Origin: Pelagicoccus enzymogenes
GTDB taxonomy: Bacteria; Verrucomicrobiota; Verrucomicrobiia; Opitutales; Opitutaceae
Assembly: GCF_014803405.1 (NCBI RefSeq)
Contig: NZ_JACYFG010000004.1
Location: 62,001 to 126,000 of the forward strand
Direction: 5' to 3'
Length of the DNA stretch: 64,000 nucleotides
Below are positions 18,731 to 28,181 of this stretch, in pieces. The notes under the pieces are model-generated. The model was given only the letters and a program-made list of their open reading frames with translations, ran no database searches and was not told the DNA's origin. Within the stretch, counting starts at the first letter, position 1. Each line of letters begins with the position of its first letter. The position numbers were made by a program, and so were the translations under genes.

Positions 18731-21700
18731 CTACTTCACGATTTCCCAAAGGCCATTTTCAGGGATCTCGCTCAATTCGCTTACTTGCCCATCCGTCCAT
18801 CGTACAGCAACCCTCGCAAGCCTGCGCTCCTTCGAATGAGCCACCCAAAGAAGCGCCGATCCTTGTGACATCCAGCCCCCGCCCGAACCTACTTCTTGAA
18901 TTCGCTCGTATCCATCTTCGTAGACAAACATTAGTTGCGCACCCACTGCGTTTGGGTTTGTTGCGGAACCCGTCAGATGAATAGCCAGCCAATTCGCCGC
19001 GTTACTCTTATTTTCAAGATAGACGCTTTCGCCACGATGCCGCGTCGAAAAAACTCCCGGCTTGCCATCTCCCGCAGCATCCAAAACCACAGCCGCTCGC
19101 CCGTTCCCCTGTATCGACACTCCTGAGCGACTCGGCTCTAAGACTTCAAAACGTCCGTCGCCTTTACCGGCTAGGAACAGACCCGCTCCCCCATGGAAGC
19201 TAGGCGTCGCTACGTCCGTATTTTGGCTGGCAAACACATCCAAATAACCATCCCCATCGAAGTCCTCGGCCAGCAATCCCAAAATCGGCCCGATCTGGGC
19301 CCTCGGCGGAAAAGGGGAAAATTCATAGCGCCCACCTTCTTGGCTAAGAAACACGCCCGAAAGAAAACTGTCAGCTTCGAAAACTTCAGCTGCATCCAAA
19401 GCACGAACTCCGAAGACTTCTTCCAAAGTGGCTTTCGCATAGTCATCACTCCGCGGAAAGCGTCGGAGGGCATGTCCGAGCCGACTGCCTATATCTCCAC
19501 GAGCCCTCAGCGGATACAGCGTCCCATCTTCGTACACCGCTTCCGCGATCACTCTCTGGTTGCTAGCGCCGAAGGGTCCGTAGTACAAGCTCGCCGGAGC
19601 TTCCCGAGAAGCTTCATAGGTCGTATTCAATCCTAGGTTACCGACTGCGAAGTCAAGTCGGCCATCTCCATTGAAATCGCCGCTCGCCAAGCCATTCCAC
19701 CAGCCGCGAAGGCCACTATCGAAACCAGCAGCCTCCGTCCTGTCTTCAAAGACACCGCCGCCCGCGTTACGGAAGTAGCGGACCGTATCCCACTCCAAAG
19801 CTGCGATCAGGTCCGGACGGCCATCCATGTCGATATCGCGAAACAAGGCACTCTTAACCAAACCAATATCATCCAACCCGGCGACCTCGCTTACAACAAA
19901 GCGTCCCCCCTGCCTCAACAACAAGAAACTACGCGGACTAGCCGGATACTCGCCGGGAATCGAACGGGCTCCCAGAAAGAGATCCAAATCGCCATCGCCA
20001 TCTACGTCGCCTAGCGCCGCCGCTCCCACGTTGATAGAGAGACGAGGCAACCAGTTCGTCTTTGAGAATTTTCCTTTGCCATCGTTGGAATAGATCAAAG
20101 GCTCAAAACCCTGCGGCCATAGCTCCGATTTAGCGCTCGCCTTTGTCACCAGCAGATCCTCAGCTCCATCTCCGTTGGCATCGAAAAGCATGACCGGCCC
20201 GTCCTCGACCGCAGAAGCACCCAAACCCGAGACGGCGACCTGCTCGTATCCACCGTCCTTAGACAATAACAATCGAGCAGCGGAACCAGTCGTGGCGCCC
20301 ACATAGACATCCTCCCGTCCATTGCCGTCGACATCCCCCACTGCCAAAGCAGGACCATGTCGATCGGTGCGAAACGGAAGCAGGAACTGCTCTTGGTCGG
20401 ATATCGCAAGTCCCGACTCGTCCACGAACTTCAAGCCATAATCCTCGGCCCGAGGAACAAAAAGCGGCTCTCCCTGAACCTTTACTGGTCCATCGCGCGC
20501 TGCCCCCTCTTCCTCGATTAGATAAGCAAAGTTCGCATCAAGCTTCTCAAAGACCTGGGCTCCCCCCAATGGCCATTGGACCGTAAGTCGTTCAATCTCA
20601 GATTCCGAGCCAAGACCGAAATGAGTCACCAATTCGCTGCCTGAGGAATAGCCACGGGCCGAAGCTAAATCCCTCACCTGTACCCCCGACCTCGTTTCGA
20701 CCTTTACAAGCGCACCCAATGCATCCCGGTTCGACTCGCCCCCGCGCAGGCGAACCTGTATGCGATTCCCCCCCGCAACGTCATTCCGGTAAACGCTGAG
20801 ACCTCCTCCGTGGTTTAGGTACACAATATCCATGTCCCCATCCCTATCAAAATCGCCCATCGCCGCTCCGAAACTCACCCCGACGTCCTCAAGTCCCCAA
20901 TTCTTGGTTACATCTTCGAAACGCCCTCCAGCTAAACTGCGAAAGGCTAAGTTCGATTCCTCCAAACGTGGCGAGCGATTCATAACGGCGATCCGCTGCG
21001 GCATGGAACGCGCTTGCATCATACGGGCCAACAGATCGCTGTTGTTCGCCTCCCGGACCATGCCATTGGTCACGTGAAGATCCATCCAACCGTCATTGTC
21101 GAAATCCTCGAAACGAACCGACCATGTCCAATCCGTCGCGTCCAGTTCCGCCCAACAAGCCGCTTCCCAAAAGGAATCCGTACCCATGTTGAGCAAGAGT
21201 GAGTTCCGCGTATACTGAGGAGCCACATGAATGCCGCCTCCCATTCTAAGCAAATCCTCCTTTGACGCTGCTGGCTTGCGACGCATCTCTGTCTCACGCG
21301 AGGTCGCCGCCATGTCGCCGAGGAAGATGTCGATATGCCCATTGTTGTCCACATCAGCCGTGTCCAGACCCATCGTCGAGTACGAGGTATGTGGGGCCAC
21401 TTGGTCGACAACGTTGGTAAAGCTACCGTCTCCGTTATTCCGATACAAATAGTCGGGACCTGCATAGTCGTTGGCGATGTAGAAATCAGGCCAAAGGTCC
21501 TCATTGTAGTCGAACCAAATGACAGCGTGGCCGAAGGTATCTCCAGAGACTCCCGCCTCCTTTGTAGTCTCCACAAATAGCCCGCCCCCTGTGTTGCGGT
21601 AGAGGCGGTCCAAGCGACCATTCGACTCGGTCCCATCCATTTGGTTTGTGAGCACGAGCACATCCAGCCATCCATCTCGATCGTAATCGGCAAAGGCCCC

Positions 21701-22309
21701 TAAAACGCTGCCATCAGACAATCCCAGACCGCGTTTTTCGCCCTCCTCCTCAAAGGTACCGTCTCCTTGATTTACATAGAGTAGATTCGGGGCTCCATTT
21801 CGACAGACGTAGAGGTCCTTGTCTCCATCATTGTCGATATCCGCGAACACCGCCCCTTGACGCCAAACGACCTCGTCGTCCGAAGAAACCGCGTTCCTCA
21901 ACCAACTCATCACCCCAGACTCCTCAGCTAGCCCAGCCTCTTCAGTTACATCCTCGAACCTCCAGTCGCCCAGATTACGGAAAAGGCGGCCTGGCTTCGT
22001 CTTCGTCGACACGTAAAGGTCGAGCTTCCCGTCACCATCGTAGTCGCCCGCCGCGATTCCCGAACCCATGCTGCCGCCCATGTACTCCCGATAGCGAGTT
22101 CCCCACATCTCTGGATCATCATAGGCGTTGTCGACCACAAGCCCCGTATCGTTCGGGTCCAACTTGGTAAAAAGGGTCGAGGCCCTAGATTCGGAGGGCA
22201 CGGAGAATTCCGTTTTTTCGATAAGCTTGGAAAACGCCTTTTGTCCAGATACCGCGCTAGACGATAGTAAGGCAATTGTTACGAGAGCGATCGAATCAGT
22301 GCGTGTCAT
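18731..22309 (-). CDS. FG-GAP/VCBS repeat protein with two UnbV/ASPIC domains, long form
   Basis: I chose the ATG at 22309 because it gives a clean signal peptide (MTRTDSIALVTIALLSSSAVSG) and 1192 residues; an ATG at 22336 or 22390 is possible. About 13 DxDxDGxxD calcium loops are seen (DYDGDGKLDLY, DIDNDGDKDLY, DVDGDGDLDLF, DFDGDGYLDVF). One UnbV/ASPIC domain lies mid-protein (FGLGSESEIERLTVQWPLGG) and a second at the C-terminus (LARVAVRWTDGQ). The region with LPRLSINVGAAALGDVDGDG and LRGWWNGLASGDFNGDG is typical of the 1100-residue CRTAC1-type family and is absent from the two shorter paralogues. It converges on the GT-C-like gene with an 8 bp gap. Confidence 0.88.
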   Translation of the reverse strand: MTRTDSIALVTIALLSSSAVSGQKAFSKLIEKTEFSVPSESRASTLFTKLDPNDTGLVVDNAYDDPEMWGTRYREYMGGSMGSGIAAGDYDGDGKLDLYVSTKTKPGRLFRNLGDWRFEDVTEEAGLAEESGVMSWLRNAVSSDDEVVWRQGAVFADIDNDGDKDLYVCRNGAPNLLYVNQGDGTFEEEGEKRGLGLSDGSVLGAFADYDRDGWLDVLVLTNQMDGTESNGRLDRLYRNTGGGLFVETTKEAGVSGDTFGHAVIWFDYNEDLWPDFYIANDYAGPDYLYRNNGDGSFTNVVDQVAPHTSYSTMGLDTADVDNNGHIDIFLGDMAATSRETEMRRKPAASKEDLLRMGGGIHVAPQYTRNSLLLNMGTDSFWEAACWAELDATDWTWSVRFEDFDNDGWMDLHVTNGMVREANNSDLLARMMQARSMPQRIAVMNRSPRLEESNLAFRSLAGGRFEDVTKNWGLEDVGVSFGAAMGDFDRDGDMDIVYLNHGGGLSVYRNDVAGGNRIQVRLRGGESNRDALGALVKVETRSGVQVRDLASARGYSSGSELVTHFGLGSESEIERLTVQWPLGGAQVFEKLDANFAYLIEEEGAARDGPVKVQGEPLFVPRAEDYGLKFVDESGLAISDQEQFLLPFRTDRHGPALAVGDVDGNGREDVYVGATTGSAARLLLSKDGGYEQVAVSGLGASAVEDGPVMLFDANGDGAEDLLVTKASAKSELWPQGFEPLIYSNDGKGKFSKTNWLPRLSINVGAAALGDVDGDGDLDLFLGARSIPGEYPASPRSFLLLRQGGRFVVSEVAGLDDIGLVKSALFRDIDMDGRPDLIAALEWDTVRYFRNAGGGVFEDRTEAAGFDSGLRGWWNGLASGDFNGDGRLDFAVGNLGLNTTYEASREAPASLYYGPFGASNQRVIAEAVYEDGTLYPLRARGDIGSRLGHALRRFPRSDDYAKATLEEVFGVRALDAAEVFEADSFLSGVFLSQEGGRYEFSPFPPRAQIGPILGLLAEDFDGDGYLDVFASQNTDVATPSFHGGAGLFLAGKGDGRFEVLEPSRSGVSIQGNGRAAVVLDAAGDGKPGVFSTRHRGESVYLENKSNAANWLAIHLTGSATNPNAVGAQLMFVYEDGYERIQEVGSGGGWMSQGSALLWVAHSKERRLARVAVRWTDGQVSELSEIPENGLWEIVK

Positions 22310-23091
22310 GCTTAAGCAAGACAGATTGAAGGACATCGAAAATCGCTTCGCAACTGAATTGTCCCCCTCGCCAAACTCAAACCGTTCCAAGTCTTGACCG
22401 AGCAGCGAACTATCCCATCAAAAACTCGCGAATTCAGTCATCTCGCACTCCTCCCAGAGGGGCACCGGCCAAATCCTCCCATTGGAGTCCTAAATTCGAC
22501 CACGCTCTCGCCTTTGGGGCCCATGCGAACCGACATGATTAAAGTCAACGTGCGAATACAGGTTCTACAAGATGCCCTTTTGCATCAGTGGGCCAACAAG
22601 CGATTCATCGCGACCCGCACCCGCTATCGAATGAAAGGCAAACAATAGCCAGCCATTCGGAATATTGAAAAACCGCCCCTCGAAAACCGGCATTGAACGA
22701 AAAGGAAAACACGAGGCTGGAGGACCTGCTTCAACAGTAGACAAATAAAGCCCCATTTGGTTTAGTAAATAAAATCTATAACCTTGGATATAGCCAACAG
22801 CCCCATTCGGCATATTCTATTTATAGAGATGCCTGCAGCGTTTACTTCTAAGCGTTCCAAGGATGAACTAATGTTCACGATGAGGAAATTCCGACTCGCA
22901 CGTACCCATTCCCAAGCAGCGAACATCATTGTGCCTTCCGCATCGTTCTCATCTGCAACACTCCAACAAAAACGGAACTCAAGATTCAACATCTCGTTTC
23001 CATTTCGAAACGCCCCCAAAACCTGATACCGAATCACGTATATTACTTTTGGATACACAAAAGCTAATGCTTTGTCAAAAAGATCGATATT
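22310..23091. other. Intergenic region between divergent genes
   Basis: About 780 bp between the long FG-GAP gene (minus) and the CE6-type esterase (plus). It becomes AT-rich towards 23000. Small open frames are present, but none has a recognisable start, composition or domain. It probably holds both promoters. Confidence 0.45.
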
Positions 23092-23925
23092 ATGAAGTAC
23101 CTACTCTCGATTTTTAGCCTTCTGACCTGCGCCACTATCGCTGAAATGCATGCGCAGGACGAAGACTTTTACATATTCCTCTGCTTCGGCCAATCGAATA
23201 TGGAGGGATTCCCAGGCATTCCGGAATCGGAAAAAGGTCCTGTCGACCCACGTTTCCAGGTCCTCGCTGCCGTAGACTTCCCAGAGCTGGGACGGGCAAA
23301 AGGCAGCTGGTACACCGCGACCCCTCCGCTAAGTCGCCCCTCCGCAGGCCTCAGCCCAGCCGACTACTTTGGCCGGGCTCTCGTCGAGGCCCTACCTGAA
23401 AACAAAAAAGTCGGCGTCATCAACGTCGCCGTCGGCGGCACCAAGATCGAACTCTTCGACGAAGCCGCGCGCGCGGCCTACCTCGCCGATGCTCCCGACT
23501 GGCTACACAACATTTCCAGCGCCTACGACAAGGATCCCTACGCTCGCCTAGTCGAGATGGGCAAGCTCGCTCAAAGGGACGGCGTCATAAAGGGCATACT
23601 CATGCATCAGGGCGAATCCAACACCGGCGATAAGGAGTGGCCCCACAAGGTGAAGACCGTATACCTGAACCTCCTCAACGATCTTGGCCTCAAGCCCGAA
23701 GACGTTCCTCTGATCGCAGGCGAGGTCGTTGCAGCCGACCAATACGGAAAGTGCGCCAGCATGAACGAGATCATCCGCACCCTTCCCGAAACCATTCCCA
23801 CCGCTCACATCGTTTCTTCCGCTGGATGCCCGGACACGGTAGACGACCTCCACTTCTCTCCCGAAGGCTACAAAATGCTGGGCACCCGTTACGCCGACAC
23901 GATTTTACCACTATTGGTACAGTAA
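23092..23925 (+). CDS. Secreted SGNH/CE6-type carbohydrate acetylesterase
   Basis: 277 residues with signal peptide MKYLLSIFSLLTCATIAEMHA. The GQSNMEG block carries the catalytic Ser35. INVAVGGTKIE and GILMHQGESNT are the oxyanion and conserved Gln/Glu blocks. TVDDLHFSPEGY supplies the Asp-His pair (His254). This is the sialate-O-acetylesterase-like/CE6 pattern; CE6 enzymes remove acetyl groups from xylan. The acetyl-xylan role is inferred from the neighbouring GH43 and esterase genes. It is the first gene of a four-gene plus-strand operon, with 20 bp to the next gene. Confidence 0.88.
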   Translation: MKYLLSIFSLLTCATIAEMHAQDEDFYIFLCFGQSNMEGFPGIPESEKGPVDPRFQVLAAVDFPELGRAKGSWYTATPPLSRPSAGLSPADYFGRALVEALPENKKVGVINVAVGGTKIELFDEAARAAYLADAPDWLHNISSAYDKDPYARLVEMGKLAQRDGVIKGILMHQGESNTGDKEWPHKVKTVYLNLLNDLGLKPEDVPLIAGEVVAADQYGKCASMNEIIRTLPETIPTAHIVSSAGCPDTVDDLHFSPEGYKMLGTRYADTILPLLVQ

Positions 23926-23945
23926 CCAAATATCCAATACTAATC

Positions 23946-25130
23946 ATGCGCCCTTACCCCATCTTCGCCGCCTTCGCCCTATTGGCCTGTGCCACTTGCC
24001 ACGCCCAACAGGCCAACGTAAACCTCGACTGGAATCCTCAAGAAAACACGGAAAACCTAACGCCCTTCAGCGCCCCGCTCAATTCGCCCGAGGTCCACGA
24101 CGACCGAACCGTCACCTTCCGCGTCAAAGCTCCGAAAGCAGAAACGGTCGCCCTCAACGGAGCCATCCTCGCCGCATTCGGCCGAAACTGGAACGATACC
24201 CTGCCGTTCGAAAAAGGTGAAAACGGCATTTGGACACTGACCGTAGGGCCCGTCCGTCCCGACATCTACGCATACCTCGTGCAGGTCGATGGCGTCCAGG
24301 TCGCTGACCCATCCAATACCATAGCATCCTTCACCGGCATGCCGCCCTACAGCCAAGTGGTCGTGCACGGCGACGGTCCGGCTTACTACGATGCCAAGAA
24401 CGTCCCTCACGGTGCCATCACTAGGCACATTTACCACTCGGACGTTACCCAAGGCGAACGCGATCTCTACGTGTATACGCCTCCTGGATACGACTCATCT
24501 ATTCAATACCCCGTCCTCTACCTCATGGGTGGCAGCGGCGAACTCCCCCATAACTGGATACACGACGGGCGGGCCAACTTCATTTTGGACAACCTTTACG
24601 CGGAAGGAAAAGCCGAGCCTATGATAATGGTGATTCCAAACAACCAAGTCATCCACCGCAACCATCCCCAGCACCGCCAACTCAGCTTCGACATCCTCGA
24701 ACGCGAACTGCGCGAACAAGTAATCCCACTAATTGACGCCAACTACTCCACCATCCCCAATCCGAGCGGACGCGCCCTCTCCGGTCTTTCGATGGGCGGT
24801 CGACACGCCATGCTAGTCGGGCTCAACTCACTCGATCTATTCGGCTCCTTTGGAATCCTCAGCGCGGGCATGACGGATGCCGAGGAAGTCCTCGCCGACT
24901 TCCTGAACGACCCTATGGCCAACCAGAAAGTCGACTACCTATTCATCGGCCAAGGGAAAATGGAAGCGGAAGGCCGCTGGAACGAACGCGTCCAAGCCCT
25001 CATCGACTCCCTCAAGGCTCACGACATCGAGTACGAGTATTCTGTCGCTGGATACACCGCCCACGACTGGGCAACATGGCGGGCCCTTTTACACGAGGAC
25101 TTCCTGCCCAACCTCTGGAGAAAGCAGTAA
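23946..25130 (+). CDS. CE1-type (feruloyl/acetyl xylan) esterase with N-terminal E-set domain
   Basis: The open frame extends back to 23637, but the ATG at 23946 begins a signal sequence (MRPYPIFAAFALLACATCHA) and does not overlap the upstream gene. LLAC could be a weak lipobox. Residues 45-140 form an Ig-like E-set/CBM48-like domain (VTFRVKAPKAETVALNG, WTLTVGPVRPDIYAY). Residues 160-394 are an esterase D-like alpha/beta hydrolase with GLSMGGRHA (Ser282) and GYTAHDW (His373), as in CE1 feruloyl esterases such as those attached to xylanases. It would release ferulate or acetyl groups from arabinoxylan. It is the second gene of the operon. Confidence 0.9.
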   Translation: MRPYPIFAAFALLACATCHAQQANVNLDWNPQENTENLTPFSAPLNSPEVHDDRTVTFRVKAPKAETVALNGAILAAFGRNWNDTLPFEKGENGIWTLTVGPVRPDIYAYLVQVDGVQVADPSNTIASFTGMPPYSQVVVHGDGPAYYDAKNVPHGAITRHIYHSDVTQGERDLYVYTPPGYDSSIQYPVLYLMGGSGELPHNWIHDGRANFILDNLYAEGKAEPMIMVIPNNQVIHRNHPQHRQLSFDILERELREQVIPLIDANYSTIPNPSGRALSGLSMGGRHAMLVGLNSLDLFGSFGILSAGMTDAEEVLADFLNDPMANQKVDYLFIGQGKMEAEGRWNERVQALIDSLKAHDIEYEYSVAGYTAHDWATWRALLHEDFLPNLWRKQ

Positions 25131-25173
25131 CAAAGCCCTTTACCCCTTATTCCCCACCATTCTCTCTCTTTCC

Positions 25174-26196
25174 GTGTTCCAAACCTTACGCCGCACCCCA
25201 CTTTTTATTATCCAGACGATTGCGTTCGCTACGATGAGCCTCGCCGAAACAACCGACCGATCTGATATTCGCATCCGCGATCCCTTTGTGCTGCCTGACC
25301 CGTCCTCGAAAACCTACTACATCTACGGCACCACCACTTCCGGTATTTTCGATGGCAACATCGAGCGTAAGGCTGTGATGGTTTTCCGCAGCAAGGATCT
25401 GAAAAACTGGGAAGACCCCGTTCCAGTCTGGGAAATTCCCGAGGACCACTGGGGACGCGAAACAGTCTGGGCCCCGGAAGTGCATGAGTACAAAGGTCGC
25501 TACTACCTGTTCACCACCGTCACCTCCAAGGAGACCCTTCCCACCCCGCCAGGCCGTCCGCAAAACGTGCGGCGCGGCACAGAGATCCTCGTGGCCGACT
25601 CTCCGCTCGGTCCTTTTGAACCTTTCGAGAACGGCCCACAAACTCCCCACGACTGGATGGCCCTGGACGGCAGCCTCTGGGTTGAGGACGGCGTTCCCTA
25701 CATGGTTTTCTGCCACGAGTGGGCCCAGATCACAGACGGCAGTTTCGACATCGTACAACTCAGCGAAGACCTCTCCCGTCCCGTCGGGAATCCAAAGCTC
25801 CTCTTCCATGCATCGGAAGCGCCTTGGGTTCGCTGCCGCGGGGATATAGGCGAACTGTATCAAGGAAAGCGATACCACGCTTACGTGAGCGACGGAAACT
25901 GGCTCCACTACACCAAAGACGGAACGTTGCTCATGCTCTGGTCCAGTTATGGCCCGACCAAGTATGCCGTTGGGATTGCCCGATCGCAAAGTGGCAGCGT
26001 TTTCGGACCTTGGGAACAGCTCCCCGATCCGCTCTGGTCCGACGATGGAGGACACCCAATGCTATTCAACACCTTCGACGGACGCCTCGTCATGGTCATC
26101 CACCAACCCAACCGCAAAGTCGAGCGAGCACGCTTCTTCGAAATCGACGACCTAGGCGACACCCTCGCAATCAAAAAGGAAATAGCCATCGATTAG
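25174..26196 (+). CDS. Secreted glycoside hydrolase family 43 enzyme
   Basis: The GTG start at 25174 gives a signal peptide (FQTLRRTPLFIIQTIAFATMSLA); the ATG at 25234 would remove most of it. The 340-residue protein is a single five-bladed propeller. Likely catalytic residues are Asp36 (RIRDPFVLPDP, general base), Asp165 (MALDGSLWV) and Glu215 (ASEAPWV, general acid). The block LLMLWSSYGPTKYAVGIARS followed by DGGHPMLFNTFDGRLVM is typical of one GH43 branch active on arabinose- or xylose-containing glycans. The exact linkage is not predictable by eye. Third gene of the operon. Confidence 0.9.
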   Translation: MFQTLRRTPLFIIQTIAFATMSLAETTDRSDIRIRDPFVLPDPSSKTYYIYGTTTSGIFDGNIERKAVMVFRSKDLKNWEDPVPVWEIPEDHWGRETVWAPEVHEYKGRYYLFTTVTSKETLPTPPGRPQNVRRGTEILVADSPLGPFEPFENGPQTPHDWMALDGSLWVEDGVPYMVFCHEWAQITDGSFDIVQLSEDLSRPVGNPKLLFHASEAPWVRCRGDIGELYQGKRYHAYVSDGNWLHYTKDGTLLMLWSSYGPTKYAVGIARSQSGSVFGPWEQLPDPLWSDDGGHPMLFNTFDGRLVMVIHQPNRKVERARFFEIDDLGDTLAIKKEIAID

Positions 26197-26283
26197 GCAC
26201 ATCTTGAATAGCTGTATCCAAAATTCCTACAGACTGCAACGCGCTGTAATTTACTAAAAATAATTCAACCCTATCGCAAAACA

Positions 26284-27210
26284 ATGACACTACCCAATAC
26301 CGTACTCAATCTAACCAAATCAGCTATTTTCACGCTGACGCTTGCAGTCTCTGCGACAGCCATCGCCCAAGACGGAAAAATCTATCCCCTCGATCGCCCG
26401 GACGAGCCTAACGCCATTCCCCTCAACACCGGAGGCGTCGAAGGTCAGGAAAATCCAGAGAGCTGGTTCCGCCAATGGGGAGATCCCATGGCTCGCAATA
26501 TCTCCGAAGCGACACTGACTCCGTTCCTGCCTGATCCTGAAAAAGCGAATGGAGCCGCAGTAATCGTAGCCCCCGGCGGAGGTTTCCGCTGGTTATCTAT
26601 GGGCAACGAAGGCTGGGAAATCGCCGAGGCCCTCAACGAACAAGGTATCGCCGCATTCGTACTCAAATACCGACTACGCCCAACCGGAGCGACCATCGAG
26701 GATTTGGAGCGCAGCATGAACCGCACATTCTCTTCGGCCGGCAGCGGCGACAATCCCCCACGCCCGCAGTGGGATCTATCAAATCAACTCGAAGACGCCG
26801 AAGCAGCCTACGACATGATCATCGAGCGAGCCGAAGAATGGGGCGTCGACACGGACCGCATTGGCATGATCGGCTTTTCGGCTGGTGCTGGTCTGACCAT
26901 GCACTGTACGCTAAATTCCGAAAAGATGAAGCTCGCCTTCATCGGTCCAATCTACGGCGGAATGGGACCGCAAGAAGTTCCCGAAGACGCGCCACCAATG
27001 TTCGCCGCCATCGCTACCGACGACTTCCTTTTCCGCGGTCAATTCGGCGTAATAGAGTCATGGCACAAAGCTGGCGTTCCCGTCGAATTCCACCTGTATC
27101 AGAATGGTGGGCACGGATTCGGACTCGGCAACCCCGACCGCACCAGCAACAAGTGGTTCGGCTCCTTCATCTACTGGCTGGAAGTAAACGACTTCCTCGA
27201 AGCTAAGTAA
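26284..27210 (+). CDS. Secreted alpha/beta hydrolase, acetyl (xylan) esterase-like
   Basis: 308 residues with signal peptide MTLPNTVLNLTKSAIFTLTLAVSATAIAQ. The oxyanion block VIVAPGGGF, nucleophile GFSAGAG (Ser199), acid in ATDDFLF (Asp246) and NGGHGFG (His277) form the triad of hormone-sensitive-lipase-like acetyl esterases. Relatives are often found with xylanases. It is the last gene of the CE6-CE1-GH43 operon and is followed by a strong terminator. A decayed copy of its 3' third occurs at 35534-35726. Confidence 0.88.
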   Translation: MTLPNTVLNLTKSAIFTLTLAVSATAIAQDGKIYPLDRPDEPNAIPLNTGGVEGQENPESWFRQWGDPMARNISEATLTPFLPDPEKANGAAVIVAPGGGFRWLSMGNEGWEIAEALNEQGIAAFVLKYRLRPTGATIEDLERSMNRTFSSAGSGDNPPRPQWDLSNQLEDAEAAYDMIIERAEEWGVDTDRIGMIGFSAGAGLTMHCTLNSEKMKLAFIGPIYGGMGPQEVPEDAPPMFAAIATDDFLFRGQFGVIESWHKAGVPVEFHLYQNGGHGFGLGNPDRTSNKWFGSFIYWLEVNDFLEAK

Positions 27211-27255
27211 GTTTTCGAGAGCAGTTTCTGCTCCATCTTCAGTTTCTTTCACGCA

Positions 27256-27287
27256 AAAGCGTCGCTGCCATTCGGAGCGACGCTTTT
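27256..27287 (+). terminator. Rho-independent terminator between convergent genes
   Basis: An 11-bp perfect stem AAAGCGTCGCT (27256-27266) / AGCGACGCTTT (27276-27286) closes a 9-base loop and ends in a T run. It ends the esterase operon. The A-rich left arm means it may also terminate the minus-strand regulator transcript. Confidence 0.85.
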
Positions 27288-27324
27288 TCATTTATTGCTT
27301 GGACGCAATATACTTCAGCGTGCC

Positions 27325-28062
27325 TCACGTTTTCGAGAGATGCCGATGCTTCCGATAAACCAGTGGAGTCGTCTCGAATATTGAGCGAAAGTGGCGGATG
27401 AAGCTGCTGTGATCGTAAAAACCCGACTCAATCGCGATGTCGGTAATAGGAGTATCACTGTTGAGCAATCGGTCGCTGGCGATCAGGACGCGCAAGCGCA
27501 CGATATATTGCCTCGGAGTTGTTCGAAAAGTCTCCTGGAAACGTCGCTCGAGCTGTCGCTGCGAAAGCCCAATCCGCTTGGCAAGCTCCGGAATTGAAAT
27601 CGGTTCCGAGTAGTGGCTGCGAATGTATTCTACGAGGGTGAAGATTACATCGTTGGAGTGATCCAGAATCCTCTCGTAGCTTTGCACGATACCGCAAATC
27701 CCAACCGTTTTCCCCTTCACGTCACGCATGGGAAACTTCTGAGTGATGAACCACTCGGGAAGGCGCTCGCGCGATGGGAAAAGCTCCACTAGGTTCAATA
27801 AGGGTTTTCCGCTGCGCAGGACCTCCAAGTCGTCGGCTCGAAATTTCCGAGCCATGTAGGCGGGAAAGATATCCATATCGCTCTGCCCGTGCAGGTCCTC
27901 GGCCCCGGACAGTCCGCAGCGTTGAGCGAATTCGCGATTGCCCATCAGAATGCGGGATTCGCGGTCCTTGACGAAATACATGATGCCCGGGAGGTGCTCG
28001 AAAACCTGGTTAAGCGATACGGTGGGATCGATGTTCGAAAACCAAGATTTCACTTCCAGCAT
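27325..28062 (-). CDS. AraC-family regulator with N-terminal PAS domain
   Basis: I use the ATG at 28062 (245 residues); the upstream TTG is less likely. Residues 15-110 form a PAS sensor (HLPGIMYFVKDRESRILMGN, SDMDIFPAYMARKF, WFITQKFPMRDVKGKTVGI). Residues 145-242 hold two helix-turn-helix motifs of the AraC/XylS type (SIPELAKRIGLSQRQLERRFQ and ITDIAIESGFYDHSSFIRHFR). It is cytoplasmic and binds DNA; the PAS ligand is unknown. It is convergent with the esterase/GH43 operon and divergent from the epimerase operon, so it probably controls one or both. ATACA-AGC-TGTAT at 28093-28105 in the divergent gap is a possible operator. Confidence 0.92.
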   Translation of the reverse strand: MLEVKSWFSNIDPTVSLNQVFEHLPGIMYFVKDRESRILMGNREFAQRCGLSGAEDLHGQSDMDIFPAYMARKFRADDLEVLRSGKPLLNLVELFPSRERLPEWFITQKFPMRDVKGKTVGICGIVQSYERILDHSNDVIFTLVEYIRSHYSEPISIPELAKRIGLSQRQLERRFQETFRTTPRQYIVRLRVLIASDRLLNSDTPITDIAIESGFYDHSSFIRHFRSIFETTPLVYRKHRHLSKT

Positions 28063-28092
28063 GGCGAAAAAGTACAATTTTTAAGCCAGTCG

Positions 28093-28105
28093 ATACAAGC
28101 TGTAT
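28093..28105. promoter_or_regulatory. Candidate operator in divergent promoter region
   Basis: A perfect 5-bp inverted repeat ATACA-AGC-TGTAT lies in the 119 bp between the AraC regulator (minus) and the epimerase gene (plus). Position and symmetry suggest a regulator site. It is short enough to occur by chance. Confidence 0.3.
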
Positions 28106-28181
28106 TTCCTTCGGTGCGCTAGACTACAGTTGTGGGTCGGGCTACGTGCTGACCCCAGCCCTTCAACCCCATTACCCTTTC

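Noticed and set aside
23637-23945. Upstream extension of the CE1 esterase frame
   Set aside because: Overlaps the CE6-type gene and is Arg/Pro-rich; the ATG at 23946 begins a proper signal peptide.
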